DNA of 64,000 bases, taken from positions 1 to 64,000 of the forward strand of contig NZ_AUGL01000020.1 of assembly GCF_000422645.1 (NCBI RefSeq). The letters run 5' to 3'. A program made the position numbers and the translations under genes. The notes under the pieces are model-generated. The model saw only the letters and a program-made list of their open reading frames with translations, searched no databases and was not told where the DNA came from. This stretch comes from Ferrimonas futtsuensis DSM 18154 (GTDB lineage: Bacteria > Pseudomonadota > Gammaproteobacteria > Enterobacterales > Shewanellaceae). Below, one piece after another: positions 17,818 to 28,322 of this stretch. Each line of letters starts with the position of its first letter. The first letter of the stretch is position 1.

Positions 17818-18663
17818 CTATGACATAAGAGACCAGGCGAACCCGTCCGGGTCTGTCCAGCGGTCGCCACTCTCCCAGCGTACGCCCCACTGAGCCAGCT
17901 CCGACTTCAGCTCTTTGGGGGCCAGGCCGGTCACTCCGAGTCCAACAAACCCTCGCTCCGGTCCATTGTGGTATCTGAATCCCGGCAGGGACTCTGTCCC
18001 CTGAATGTGTTGCAGCTCCAACAGGGTGTAGGGACGTTGCCAAAGCCACTCCCGGTTGGCGACTGCCTCCAGCTCCGGTTCGGGCAAAGCCGCATCATCA
18101 TACCCGAGGAAATACAGGGTCATGTTGCGTTCAGGCACTGGCTGTCGTGACAGCAGTCGCATCCCCATGGCCTGTTGATAGAAGGCCAGAGACAGCCCGG
18201 GCTCCTTAATTCTGACCGTCGACAACAGCATCGATGGCGCAAAGCGCTCAAACCCTGGCTCCCCTTGAAGCTGGTCGCCCGCGCCCAAGGTTCTCTGGAC
18301 CAGCTCGATGCAATACCCATCCGGGTCGGTGAAATGACACAGAGTCGCCACTTGTGGCACCTCGAAAGGGTCCCCTGTGGCCACCCCCATGCGGCGCAGT
18401 GCCCGCACCGCCCCCGGAACCGAGTCGACCGCCAGCGAGAATTTCCAATAACCCTCGGCAGGGTTGGGCTGAATCGCCACGGCCAGAGGCACTTTATCCT
18501 CCAGCAACACCAGAGAAGCCTGCTCTGGGCCGTAGCTCAGGGTGACACACTGCCCCCCGCCATCTGATTCCAGAGAGACCAGTTCCATGCCCAGCAGGTT
18601 GTGATAGAACGTCATGCTGCGTTTCAGGTTTGAGACCCTGAGCCGATGCTCCGCAATCTTCAT
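17818..18663 (-). CDS. VOC-family (glyoxalase-fold) protein, two domains
   Basis: A 281-residue cytoplasmic protein of two vicinal-oxygen-chelate modules: residues about 1-130 start HRLRVSNLKRSMTFYHNLLGM and end with DPDGYCIELVQ, and residues about 145-280 start MLLSTVRIKEPGLSLAFYQQAMGM and end with DPDGFAWSLM. The first half keeps a His and a Glu at the usual metal positions; in the second half the Glu is replaced, so only one site may be complete. Relatives include glyoxalase I and ring-cleaving dioxygenases. The substrate is unknown. It is convergent with the small helical protein. Confidence 0.8.
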   Translation of the reverse strand: MKIAEHRLRVSNLKRSMTFYHNLLGMELVSLESDGGGQCVTLSYGPEQASLVLLEDKVPLAVAIQPNPAEGYWKFSLAVDSVPGAVRALRRMGVATGDPFEVPQVATLCHFTDPDGYCIELVQRTLGAGDQLQGEPGFERFAPSMLLSTVRIKEPGLSLAFYQQAMGMRLLSRQPVPERNMTLYFLGYDDAALPEPELEAVANREWLWQRPYTLLELQHIQGTESLPGFRYHNGPERGFVGLGVTGLAPKELKSELAQWGVRWESGDRWTDPDGFAWSLMS

Positions 18664-18702
18664 CTGCTGCCCCCTCAGTATCCACCCCTTTCTTTATACA
18701 AC

Positions 18703-18731
18703 AAAAAAGCCGGAGTCTGCGGGACTCCGGC
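18703..18731 (-). terminator. Terminator of the DUF3016 gene
   Basis: GCCGGAGT (18709-18716) pairs with ACTCCGGC (18724-18731), 7-base loop; the reverse strand runs on into TTTTTTGT. It follows the DUF3016 stop by about 20 bp and shields the VOC gene from read-through. Confidence 0.85.
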
Positions 18732-18751
18732 CTTATCAGCAGTCAATCAGT

Positions 18752-19291
18752 TTAGCGACGAGCGGCCAGGGGCTGAGGCAGATCCCGCTTGGCCCAGTTC
18801 TCGATCATGGCGGTTTCATAACGCAATGAGTCACTGGAATGGCTGGCCCGAGTGGATCCCCGCTCAAAGTTGAGATCCTTGATCTTCACCTTGTCGCCAT
18901 CCAACTGTTTGCCGCTGGCATCCTGCAGGCTCCAGCTGAACTCAATCATCGGAGGATAGACGCTCTTGACGATACGGATGTCATGGGCTGCCGCGCCGAA
19001 GGAGGGGCGAACGTCCCCGGCCAGGTCCAGATCCATCACGGTGATAACCAATTTTTCACCCTCATTCAGTAGGGGTTTCAAAGACTTCTGAAACTCCTTA
19101 CCCAATGTGGCAAACACATGGTTTTCAAACCTGTCCTGACGCCCTGCATTGGCTCGGACATCTCGGTAATCGTCAGGACTCTGCCAGATCACGGTCACCG
19201 GACCGTCTTGTGTTGGCCACTCCTGCGCATCGGATTGCGCAGCTGCCCATGGACTCATCACCAATAACATCAGCCAGGCAAAAGCTCTCAT
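18752..19291 (-). CDS. DUF3016 secreted protein
   Basis: A 179-residue protein with a signal peptide (about 1-18, ending AAA) and a single domain starting VTVIWQSPDDYRDVR, which matches my memory of DUF3016, a family found in Shewanella, Vibrio and Xanthomonas. Function is unknown. There is no cysteine in the mature part. The ATG at 19291 has GAGGGGAG a few bases upstream; the frame's earlier start lacks one. A CRP-like site lies about 97 bp before the start codon. It is monocistronic, with its own terminator. Confidence 0.75.
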   Translation of the reverse strand: MRAFAWLMLLVMSPWAAAQSDAQEWPTQDGPVTVIWQSPDDYRDVRANAGRQDRFENHVFATLGKEFQKSLKPLLNEGEKLVITVMDLDLAGDVRPSFGAAAHDIRIVKSVYPPMIEFSWSLQDASGKQLDGDKVKIKDLNFERGSTRASHSSDSLRYETAMIENWAKRDLPQPLAARR

Positions 19292-19380
19292 ACTGCTCCC
19301 CTCGTTCAGAATCAAACTGGTACATTCACTGATTTAGAGGGGTGTGAGCAAAAAAGATTCAATGAAAACACTCAAATAAT

Positions 19381-19396
19381 TGAGATCCAGATCACA
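19381..19396. promoter_or_regulatory. Candidate CRP site before the DUF3016 gene
   Basis: TGAGATCCAGATCACA matches the CRP consensus TGTGA-N6-TCACA at nine of ten positions. It is centred about 97 bp from the start codon of the leftward DUF3016 gene, a workable activator distance if the transcript has a short leader. No -10 could be assigned with confidence. Confidence 0.45.
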
Positions 19397-19522
19397 AAGC
19401 CAGTCTAATTGACCATTTTAAGCTAACCTTCAATAGACTGGTGTATCCAACTTAATCATTGAGAAGATCTTCTGGCCGACGCCAGCACACTTTGTCCGGA
19501 ATATGGAGCATCAGGAGGAAAC

Positions 19523-19550
19523 AGAGAGCCGCTCCACAGAGCGACTCTCT
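19523..19550 (-). terminator. Possible terminator after the QorB-like gene
   Basis: AGAGAGCCGCTC (19523-19534) pairs with GAGCGACTCTCT (19539-19550) with one mismatch and a 4-base loop. Only TGTTTCC follows on the reverse strand, so the U-tract is poor. It lies 15 bp after the stop of the oxidoreductase gene. Confidence 0.5.
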
Positions 19551-19565
19551 GCACGACACCATGCC

Positions 19566-20417
19566 TTATCCGGCCAGCTTCAGAGAGGCGGGCATCGACA
19601 CGCTGGGACGCCCAATCAGGCGCTCCAGGTCACCGCCGTCATCAAACAGCCAGCCATTGGCGGCGTGCGCTTCGGCATCGGCCAGAGCCCCGGCAAAGCC
19701 TTCAGGCAGGCCCGCTCCCACCAATACACCAGTAAACTCCTCCTGGGACATGGGGGTAAACCTCACCTCTCGACCACTTTGCCTGGCCAGCTCCCCGGCG
19801 AACTCTGCCAGGGTAAAGGCGCTGCTGCCCGCCAGTTCGTACACCTTGCCAGCCTGACTCTCGCTGGAGGTCAGCACCACCGCCGCCGCCTCGGCGTAAT
19901 CCGCTCTCGATGCCGTCGCCAATTTGCCTTCCGCGGCCGCCCCGGCCACCATACCCATCTCCAACAATCCTGACGCCTGGGCGCTGTAGTTCTCCGTATA
20001 CCAACCGTTACGCAGCATCACCGCCGGAATGCCCGACTCGGCAATCATCTGCTCGGTCACCTTGTGCTCGCCAGCCAATACCAGTGGCGAGCGGTCGGCC
20101 TTAAGAATGCTGGTGTAGGCCAGCAGCTTGACCCCCGCTTCCCTGGCCGCCTCGATCACCGCCTTGTGCTGAGGCACCCGCTGGCCCACTTCGCTGCCGG
20201 AGATCAACAACAGTTTATCTGCACCCGCCAGAGCCGGTGCCAGAGTCTCAGGGCGGTTGTAGTCCGCTTCGCGTACATCGATGCCCAGATCATGCAGATC
20301 CACGGCCTTCTCCGGCGTGCGCACCAGGGCGATGAGGTGATCTGCAGGCACCCGCTGCAGCAGGGATTGAATCACGAGGCGGCCCAGTTGGCCGTTGGCT
20401 CCGGTAATGGCGATCAT
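19566..20417 (-). CDS. NAD(P)H-binding quinone oxidoreductase, QorB/YtfG-like
   Basis: A 283-residue atypical short-chain dehydrogenase (NmrA-like). The N-terminal dinucleotide site is TGANGQLG; the following strand ends in ALVRTPEKA. Internal segments such as LLLISGSEVGQRVPQHKAVIEAA, YTSILKADRSPL, and ERNGWYTENY-like LRNGWYTENY are those of YtfG-type NADPH:quinone oxidoreductase 2. A clear AGGAGAACCCT precedes the ATG. It is divergent from a LysR gene with a 107-bp gap, the common arrangement in which the LysR protein controls the oxidoreductase, possibly in response to quinones. That regulatory link is inferred. Confidence 0.87.
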   Translation of the reverse strand: MIAITGANGQLGRLVIQSLLQRVPADHLIALVRTPEKAVDLHDLGIDVREADYNRPETLAPALAGADKLLLISGSEVGQRVPQHKAVIEAAREAGVKLLAYTSILKADRSPLVLAGEHKVTEQMIAESGIPAVMLRNGWYTENYSAQASGLLEMGMVAGAAAEGKLATASRADYAEAAAVVLTSSESQAGKVYELAGSSAFTLAEFAGELARQSGREVRFTPMSQEEFTGVLVGAGLPEGFAGALADAEAHAANGWLFDDGGDLERLIGRPSVSMPASLKLAG

Positions 20418-20524
20418 AGGGTTCTCCTAGGGGAAGTTGAGTCGGTGATGTCGATATGGGCGCCAGTATCGGCAATAATGATTGTCCCCACTAGACGACC
20501 CTTTCCGAATGGAGCGCACCGGTT

Positions 20525-21421
20525 TTGAGTACAATAAACTTTTCCCAACTGAAGCCGTTGGCGATCTTCTCTCTGGTGGTGGAGAGTGGCAGCTTCGCCG
20601 CAGCCGCTCGCAAACTGAATACCAGTCGCTCCCGGGTCAGTGAACAGGTTGCAGGACTGGAGGCCGCCCTTGGCGTCAGGCTGATTCAACGTTCAACGCG
20701 ACAGCTGGCGGTCACCCCGGAAGGGGATCGCATCTATCAGCTGGCCCGGACCCTGCCGGAAGTATTGAACGAGGTGGAAGCCATAGGCCAGCCCGCCGTC
20801 CCCAGTGGCCGGGTGGCCCTGACCGTCACCCACGATGTCGGAGTCAAACACCTGGCGCCGGTGCTGGAGGGGTTTTGCCAACGCTATCCGCAGATCCAAC
20901 TGGATCTGATCCTCAGTGATGATCCCCTTGATCTCATCGCCGAGCAGATCGATGTGGGAATCCGCATCGGCCTCCCCAAAGATGGCTCTCTGGTAGCCAG
21001 GGTATTGCATGAAGAGGCCTTTTCACTCTACGCCAGTCCAAAATACCTCGAACAACATGGCACCCCTTCCAGGGTCACCGACCTTGAGGATCATCGCTGG
21101 ATCACCCTGTTTCAATCCGGATCGGATGGAGCGCAGCATCTGATTTATCAGGGCAACAGCCTTACCGTCCGCCCCCCAAACTTCTTTCGCACCAGCTCCC
21201 CCCTGATGATGCAGCAGATGATGTCCGACGGGCTGGGGATAGGCTGCCTGCTGCCGGTGACCGTCCAACAGGAGTTGGCCGAAGGCAGGCTGGTACAGCT
21301 AATGCCGGAGATCAGCAGTGAACGGCTGATCTTCACCCTTATCTACCCCTTCAGACGTCAGGTCCCCCAGAGAGTACGCTGCCTGATAGATTATCTGCTG
21401 GAGGCGAAGTTGTTCGGCTAG
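20525..21421 (+). CDS. LysR-family transcriptional regulator
   Basis: A 298-residue LysR protein: winged helix-turn-helix at residues about 8-65 (FSLVVESGSFAAAARKLNTSRSRVSEQVAGLE), then an effector-binding domain of two Rossmann-like lobes. The closest outline is the CrgA/AaeR-like subgroup. The start is TTG at 20525; there is no in-frame ATG before the DNA-binding domain, so the unusual start is well supported, though the GGAG upstream is about 13 bp away. It is divergent from the QorB-like gene and probably regulates it. Confidence 0.9.
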   Translation: MSTINFSQLKPLAIFSLVVESGSFAAAARKLNTSRSRVSEQVAGLEAALGVRLIQRSTRQLAVTPEGDRIYQLARTLPEVLNEVEAIGQPAVPSGRVALTVTHDVGVKHLAPVLEGFCQRYPQIQLDLILSDDPLDLIAEQIDVGIRIGLPKDGSLVARVLHEEAFSLYASPKYLEQHGTPSRVTDLEDHRWITLFQSGSDGAQHLIYQGNSLTVRPPNFFRTSSPLMMQQMMSDGLGIGCLLPVTVQQELAEGRLVQLMPEISSERLIFTLIYPFRRQVPQRVRCLIDYLLEAKLFG

Positions 21422-21545
21422 AGCCGGGCTGGGTCGATTGTCTGCGCATCCTCACGGCGCTATGTTGCAGACAAGGGCCAGTGACGACCCTTGCGAATCG
21501 CTCATAGGCAGAGCGATCGGTGTCTTTTAGGGAGAACCCCATATC

Positions 21546-21971
21546 ATGAGCACCTCAAGCCATCAGCATGTACGCTGCCGCCCCATCAATGCCCTCTATC
21601 GGCCAACCATGGAGGTCTCCGAGGCCAGCGCCCTCATAGAGATCGAGCTGTCTGAGCAATACCACCACTCCGCTGGCGGAGTGCACGGCTCTGTCTATTT
21701 CAAGAGGCTGGACGACGCCGCCTTCTTCGCCGCCAACTCCCTGGAGCCGGAGTTCTTTGTGCTGACCACCTCCTTCACCACCTATCTGACCCGGCCCGTT
21801 GCCGACGGCAAGATGCGAGCGGTGGGCAAGGTGGTCAATCGCAACAAAACCCAGTTTATTGCCGAGTCCGTGGTCTACGACAGCGAAGGCAGGGAGTTAG
21901 GCCGGGGCAACGGCATCTTTGTCAGGGGCAAATTCCCTCTGGCGGACGCCAGGGGGTATGCCGAAGGTTAA
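21546..21971 (+). CDS. PaaI-type hotdog thioesterase
   Basis: A 141-residue hotdog-fold acyl-CoA thioesterase. The active-site helix is visible as HHSAGGVHGSVYFKRLDDAAFFAA, containing the Gly-rich HG turn and the catalytic-type Asp; TRPV and GRGNGIFVR are the following strands. It has no signal. Relatives hydrolyse phenylacetyl- or medium-chain acyl-CoAs, and the exact substrate is open. It stands between the LysR gene and a bidirectional terminator, facing groEL. An AGGGAGAACCCC stretch before the ATG serves as ribosome-binding site. Confidence 0.83.
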   Translation: MSTSSHQHVRCRPINALYRPTMEVSEASALIEIELSEQYHHSAGGVHGSVYFKRLDDAAFFAANSLEPEFFVLTTSFTTYLTRPVADGKMRAVGKVVNRNKTQFIAESVVYDSEGRELGRGNGIFVRGKFPLADARGYAEG

Positions 21972-21990
21972 CTCGCCAAAGCCAAGCACA

Positions 21991-22019
21991 AAAAAACGGA
22001 CGCCTTGGCGTCCGTTTTT
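21991..22019. terminator. Bidirectional terminator between thioesterase and groL
   Basis: ACGGACGC (21996-22003) pairs with GCGTCCGT (22008-22015) around a CTTG loop. It is flanked by six A before and five T after, giving a U-tract on both strands. It ends the thioesterase and groESL transcripts. Confidence 0.92.
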
Positions 22020-22045
22020 CAATGGAGGTCGGTAGACCGGGCAGA

Positions 22046-23713
<1,668 letters not shown>

Positions 23714-23732
23714 TCAGAATCTACAGAGTGAC

Positions 23733-24023
23733 TTATTCTACGATGGCCAGAATGTCGGCCTCGGACATGATCAGGACCTCTTCGCCGTCCACTTTCTCAG
23801 TCTTAACGCCATAGCCTTCGTTGAAGATAACAACGTCGCCTACCTTCACATCCAGGGGCTTCACTTCACCACTGTCCAGGATGCGACCATTACCCACGGC
23901 CATAACTTGGCCTCGGGTGGACTTTTCCGCTGCACTGCCGGTCAGTACGATGCCGCCTGCGGACTTGGACTCAACCTCGGTACGCTTAACGATTACCCGG
24001 TCATGCAATGGACGAATCTTCAT
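23733..24023 (-). CDS. groS: Co-chaperonin GroES
   Basis: The 10-kDa seven-subunit lid of GroEL, 96 residues (97 in E. coli). The [13 protein letters not shown] opening, the mobile loop [13 protein letters not shown] and the roof-turn [12 protein letters not shown] are intact. An AGGAGA ribosome-binding site precedes the ATG. A sigma-32 promoter lies 80-110 bp upstream; no CIRCE element is present, so heat-shock control should be by sigma-32 as in other gammaproteobacteria. Confidence 0.99.
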   Translation of the reverse strand: MKIRPLHDRVIVKRTEVESKSAGGIVLTGSAAEKSTRGQVMAVGNGRILDSGEVKPLDVKVGDVVIFNEGYGVKTEKVDGEEVLIMSEADILAIVE

Positions 24024-24102
24024 CTCTGATGTCTCCTAAAAGGTTCCGTCTAAAACCAAATCTTCAATAATATGTGCGGCCTGCGCCGCCAGATGATTTT
24101 CA

Positions 24103-24132
24103 ATATGGGGTCGATGGTTGAAAACACAAGGG
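24103..24132 (-). promoter_or_regulatory. Sigma-32 heat-shock promoter of groES-groEL
   Basis: On the reverse strand CCCTTGTG (24125-24132) is followed, 14 bp later, by CCCCATAT (24103-24110). This matches the RpoH consensus CTTGAA-N13/14-CCCCATnT very well. The transcript would start about 70 bp upstream of the groS start codon. Confidence 0.85.
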
Positions 24133-24280
24133 TGAAGTCAAAATTTTTTTGCTCAGACCCCGGTAAAAAAAGATGCCACAGAGGCCCGGATTTTGCCTCT
24201 CCCTCTTTGCGCTGGCCCCCAAGCCGCTGGTACCATGCCCTCCCGACGATTCCGTCCCCAACCTAGATGTGACTTACCGG

Positions 24281-25639
24281 ATGTATGATAAGCACGGCCT
24301 TCTAACCGCTCCCATAGGCAGAGTTCTGCTGCGTATGAGCCTACCCAACCTCCTGGGTGTACTGAGCCTGCTGTTCTACCATCTGACCGACACCTTCTTC
24401 ATCAGTCGCCTGGGCACCGAGCCCCTGGCGGCGATCTCCATGACCTTCCCGGTGACCCTGGTGGTCTCCTCCATCGCCCTGGGCATGGGTGCAGGCATGA
24501 GTGCCCACATGGGACGGCTGCTGGGACAGGGGGACCTGCCCCAGGCCCGGAGCTTCCTGACCCACGGCCTGCTGCTGGCGGTGCTGATCGTGGTGGTGAT
24601 CGCCCTGGCGGGCGCCCTGACCATCCGGCCACTGTTCAGCCTGATGGGGGCCGAACCGGCGATGCTGGAGATGATCTGCGACTACATGCTGGTATGGTAT
24701 CTGGGCATCGGCCTGCTGGTACTGCCCATGGTAGGCAACCAGGCGCTGCGCGCCACCGGCAATACCCGCACTCCGGCGGTAGTGACCGCCGTGGCCGCCC
24801 TGGTGAACGCGGTACTCGATCCCCTGCTTATCTTTGGCATCGGCCCCTTCCCTCGCATGGAGATGCAGGGGGCGGCCATCGCCACCGTCCTCTCCTGGCT
24901 GATCACCTTTGCCGTCGCGGCCTGGATGCTGGGATGGCGCTACCGGCTGATCGCCGCCCCCTGTCAGCGCTTGGTAGAGCACTGGCAGCGGTTGCTGCAC
25001 ATCGCCCGCCCCGCGGCGATCTCCAACCTGCTGAACCCACTGGCCAACGGGGTTATCCTGGCGATTCTGGCGCGAATCGACACCCAGGCGGTGGCCGCCT
25101 TTGGGGCCGGCACCCGAATCGAAGCCCTGATGCTGGTGGGGGTCACCGCCCTCTGCGGCTCGCTGATGCCTTTCATCGCCCAGAACCTGGGTGCCGGGCA
25201 GTACCTGCGCGCCAAGGAGGCTCTGATGGGCAGCATCCGCTTCGTGATCGTGCTGCAACTGGGCCTGTACCTGGTTATCTGGCCCTGGCTGGGCGAAATT
25301 GCGGCGATATTCAGCAGTGATCTGACGGTTCAGGGATACCTCATCTGGTACCTGCAGGTGCTGCCGCTGGCCTATGGCCCCCTGGGGGTGGTTATCCTGT
25401 TTGTCCTGGCCCTCAACGCCTACCACAGGCCGATGACCGCCCTCTCTCTGAATGCGGTCAGATTGTTTCTGATGCTAATTCCCATGACCATGGTGGGTGC
25501 CTGGGCCTTTGGGGTGAAGGGGGCCTTTATCGGCGTCGCCATGGCCAACCTGATGATGGGAGCCGCCTGTTATCACCTGGCCACCCGGGTGTGTGAGCCA
25601 GACTCTCTCACCGAGGCCCACAGCTCGCCCCTGGATTGA
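24281..25639 (+). CDS. MATE-family multidrug efflux protein
   Basis: A 452-residue inner-membrane protein of twelve predicted helices in two MatE halves, of the NorM/DinF-like type, exporting organic cations in exchange for Na+ or H+. The first half opens PNLLGVLSLLFYHLTDTFFISRLG, the second IARPAAISNLLNPLANGVILAILA. The ATG at 24281 is used because it precedes the first helix by about 18 residues; the frame is open further upstream but that part overlaps the groES promoter region. The ribosome-binding site is weak. The substrate is unknown. Confidence 0.9.
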   Translation: MYDKHGLLTAPIGRVLLRMSLPNLLGVLSLLFYHLTDTFFISRLGTEPLAAISMTFPVTLVVSSIALGMGAGMSAHMGRLLGQGDLPQARSFLTHGLLLAVLIVVVIALAGALTIRPLFSLMGAEPAMLEMICDYMLVWYLGIGLLVLPMVGNQALRATGNTRTPAVVTAVAALVNAVLDPLLIFGIGPFPRMEMQGAAIATVLSWLITFAVAAWMLGWRYRLIAAPCQRLVEHWQRLLHIARPAAISNLLNPLANGVILAILARIDTQAVAAFGAGTRIEALMLVGVTALCGSLMPFIAQNLGAGQYLRAKEALMGSIRFVIVLQLGLYLVIWPWLGEIAAIFSSDLTVQGYLIWYLQVLPLAYGPLGVVILFVLALNAYHRPMTALSLNAVRLFLMLIPMTMVGAWAFGVKGAFIGVAMANLMMGAACYHLATRVCEPDSLTEAHSSPLD

Positions 25640-25671
25640 GCTCATACCGTCTCAGGCAAGGTCCAGACAAA

Positions 25672-25696
25672 GAAAAAGCCGCCCCAAAGGGCGGCT
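25672..25696 (-). terminator. Terminator of fxsA
   Basis: AGCCGCCC (25677-25684) pairs with GGGCGGCT (25689-25696) around CAAA; the reverse strand then reads TTTTTCTTTG. It lies 80 bp past the fxsA stop. It may also end the MATE transcript from the other side. Confidence 0.85.
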
Positions 25697-25778
25697 CTGT
25701 CACATCGGATTCAAACGCTAACTCGAACCCTGGTGAACTCAGACAGTTGACCACAGTGCCGCTGCGGGCTCAAGAAAT

Positions 25779-26327
25779 TCAGTCATCCTTTCTCTCGTAC
25801 TCACCCTCGATGGTGGTGTTACCCCCACCGTCGCGATTGTCCTGACGGCCAAAAGTGCGCTGCTCTGTGAAAGGAGATGGCTGCTCGTCAAACGACTCCC
25901 GCGGCTCATCGAATGGGCGCTGCTGGTGAAACTGGGTGTGGAAGCCAAACCCCTGTTGTCCAGTGGCCATGTGCACCTGGGCACGGCTCATCAGCCAGGT
26001 GGCCAGCTTGCGGCGGGTGAACGGCGTCAGCACCAACAGGCCAAACAGGTCGGTGACAAAGCCTGGGGTGACCAGCAAAACGCCGGCCACCGCCAGCAGC
26101 ATCGCTTCCATGATCTGAGTGCCGGGCATCTCACCCCGGGCCATGCGGTTGCGCACCTCCATCATGGTGCTCAGCCCCTGGCTGCGAACCAGAGAGGCAC
26201 CCAAAGCCGCAGTGAGCAACACCAGGCCTATGGTGGGCCAGGTGCCCAGGGTTGTGCCGACCTGAACCAGGACGGAGATCTCGATGATCGGCATCACCGC
26301 GAAGAGTAAAAAGAGATAGAAAACCAC
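25779..26327 (-). CDS. fxsA: FxsA family membrane protein
   Basis: A 182-residue inner-membrane protein of the FxsA family, whose E. coli member, when overproduced, relieves F-plasmid exclusion of phage T7. Three or four hydrophobic segments occupy residues 1-120 (the opening FYLFLLFAVMPIIEISVLVQVG is diagnostic); the rest is a hydrophilic Gln/Arg-rich tail. The start is GTG at 26327. It sits two genes from groESL, matching the neighbourhood seen in enterobacteria. The cellular function is unknown. Confidence 0.9.
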   Translation of the reverse strand: MVFYLFLLFAVMPIIEISVLVQVGTTLGTWPTIGLVLLTAALGASLVRSQGLSTMMEVRNRMARGEMPGTQIMEAMLLAVAGVLLVTPGFVTDLFGLLVLTPFTRRKLATWLMSRAQVHMATGQQGFGFHTQFHQQRPFDEPRESFDEQPSPFTEQRTFGRQDNRDGGGNTTIEGEYERKDD

Positions 26328-26469
26328 ACCTGCCTCACAAATTCTGTCTGGTTAAGAAACTCAAATGGGGGTGACCCGGTCTATTTTCAAGTCAGCCTTC
26401 ATGGGCTGTTACATTTATCGATGCAGCGCCGGGATGGATCCAGTAAAGTAGCGGTCTCAATCGATACAG

Positions 26470-26547
26470 GCGGGTGTTGCCCGCAAGGGTTCGCCGACGG
26501 GCGATTCACCCCCGACGGAAATGATTGGAACAACACACAGACAATGA
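26470..26547 (+). promoter_or_regulatory. Folded leader and eight-codon upstream ORF before dsbD
   Basis: GCGGG/CCCGC (26470-26484) and TCGCC/GGCGA (26491-26504, extended by GGGT/ACCC) form two adjacent GC-rich hairpins. An ATG at 26521 opens eight codons whose TGA (26545-26547) overlaps the dsbD start in the ATGATG stretch, which could couple their translation. I do not recognise a known riboswitch class. Confidence 0.3.
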
Positions 26548-28322
26548 TGAAAAGACTTTTTGCCCTGGCCCTGATGCTCACCTTGAGCAGCACAGCCTTC
26601 GCCCAGTTCTCCTTTCTTAATCAGGAGCCTGAAGTTCTCCCGGTAGATCAGGCGTACCTGTTTAACTTCTATCAGCAGGACAACAAGCTGGAGCTGACCT
26701 GGGAGATGCCCGAACAGGGGTACTACCTCTACCAGGAGAGATTCACGGTCAAGATCGAGGGCAACGCCAAGGTTGGCGACTTTGTCTATCCCGAAGCCAC
26801 CTCCCACTTCGACGATTTCTTTGGTGAGCAGCCGGTCTACTTCGATCGGGTCACCCTGGCTCTGCCGATTCTGGAAGCCGAAGACAATACCGAACTGACC
26901 ATCACCTACCAGGGATGTCTGGACAAGGTACTGTGCTATCCGCCCACCCGCCAGAAAGTACTGCTCTCCGCCGTGGCCGCCAACGACGGCCTGATTGCGC
27001 CCCCTGCAGCCCCGGCCACTACCGGTCACGCACCGGCCACAGAGCAGGACAGTCTGGCCGCCCTGCTCTCCGACGGCCATCTGGGTCTGGTGATCCTGAC
27101 CTTCTTCGGCCTGGGGATTCTGCTGGCCTTTACGCCCTGCGTCTTCCCCATGTACCCCATTCTTACCGGCATCATCGCTGGCCAGGGAGAGAAACTCTCC
27201 ACCGGTCGGGCCTTTGCCCTCTCCATGACCTATGTGCAGGGCATGGCGATCACCTACTCGGCCCTGGGACTGGTGGTGGCGTCTGCTGGCCTGAAGTATC
27301 AGGCCGCCCTGCAGCACCCCGCCATCCTGATCGGGTTGGCCATCCTGTTCCTGGTGCTCTCCCTCTCCATGTTTGGGGTGTACAACCTGCAGCTGCCGGA
27401 CTCCTGGCAGAACAAGCTGAATCAGGCGTCCAACTCCCAGAAGGGCGGTTCCTTCACCGGCGTGCTGGTGATGGGTCTGATCTCCGGCCTGGTGGCCTCC
27501 CCCTGCACCACCGCCCCTCTGTCCGGCGCCCTCATCTACGTGGCCCAGAGCGGTGACCTGATGCTCGGTGGCCTGGCCCTGTACGCCCTGTCCATGGGTA
27601 TGGGTGCCCCGCTGCTGCTTCTCGGGACCTCGGGTGGCAAACTGCTCCCCAGAGCCGGGGCCTGGATGGAGATCATCAAACACGTCTTCGGCTTCCTGCT
27701 GATCGCCGTCTCCATTGTGATGCTCACCCGCATCTGGAGCGGGCTGGTGGCAGACCTGATGTGGAGCCTGTGGGCTCTGGCCCTGGTGACCTATCTGCTG
27801 AAAGAGAATCGCAACACCCGCCAGGGCATCGGCCAGACCGCCCGCTACCTGATGTTGGGCGCCCTGATGATGGGTAGCCTGGGTTATGGTGGTTTCAGCG
27901 TGGGCTACGCCCTTTACAGCGATAAGATCGCCGGGACGGACGCCGGCAGCGCCCATCACGAGGTGGAGTTCATCCGGGTGAAGAGCCTGGTGGATGTGGA
28001 GCGTGAAGTGGCCAAAGCCGCTGCGGCAGGCAAGCCGGTGATGCTGGATCTGTATGCCGACTGGTGCGTGGCCTGTAAGGAGTTCGAGGTTAAGACCTTC
28101 CCCAAACCCGAAGTGATAAAACGCACCGACCAGATGGTGCTGCTGCAAGCGGACATGACCGCCAATGACGACCTGGATATCGAAATCCAGGAGCATTATC
28201 AGGTGCTGGGTCTGCCCACCATCCTGTTCTTCGATCGTCAGGGTACTGAGCTGAGCCGTCAACGGGTTACCGGCTTTATGAACGCCACCCGATTCGCCTC
28301 ACACCTGGACGGGGTACTGTAG
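26544..28322 (+). CDS. dsbD: Thiol:disulfide interchange protein DsbD
   Basis: The inner-membrane transporter that carries electrons from cytoplasmic thioredoxin to periplasmic DsbC and others. About 592 residues: signal peptide 1-20, periplasmic alpha domain with the pair C125/C131 (GCLDKVLC), a membrane domain of eight helices carrying TPCVFPM and ASPCTTAPLSG cysteines, and a C-terminal thioredoxin domain with CVAC. All six redox cysteines are there. An earlier in-frame start would put a soluble peptide in front of the signal, so ATG 26544 (or 26547) is chosen. The usual upstream partner cutA is absent from this interval. Confidence 0.96.
   Translation: MMKRLFALALMLTLSSTAFAQFSFLNQEPEVLPVDQAYLFNFYQQDNKLELTWEMPEQGYYLYQERFTVKIEGNAKVGDFVYPEATSHFDDFFGEQPVYFDRVTLALPILEAEDNTELTITYQGCLDKVLCYPPTRQKVLLSAVAANDGLIAPPAAPATTGHAPATEQDSLAALLSDGHLGLVILTFFGLGILLAFTPCVFPMYPILTGIIAGQGEKLSTGRAFALSMTYVQGMAITYSALGLVVASAGLKYQAALQHPAILIGLAILFLVLSLSMFGVYNLQLPDSWQNKLNQASNSQKGGSFTGVLVMGLISGLVASPCTTAPLSGALIYVAQSGDLMLGGLALYALSMGMGAPLLLLGTSGGKLLPRAGAWMEIIKHVFGFLLIAVSIVMLTRIWSGLVADLMWSLWALALVTYLLKENRNTRQGIGQTARYLMLGALMMGSLGYGGFSVGYALYSDKIAGTDAGSAHHEVEFIRVKSLVDVEREVAKAAAAGKPVMLDLYADWCVACKEFEVKTFPKPEVIKRTDQMVLLQADMTANDDLDIEIQEHYQVLGLPTILFFDRQGTELSRQRVTGFMNATRFASHLDGVL

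Noticed and set aside
19503-19973. Forward frame of 156 codons opposite the QorB-like gene
   Set aside because: Antisense shadow; the reverse strand encodes a complete NAD(P)H-binding protein with a good ribosome-binding site.
26457-28262. A 601-codon reverse frame over dsbD
   Set aside because: Antisense image of dsbD; Gln/His/Gly-rich with no domain, and dsbD has all its motifs on the other strand.
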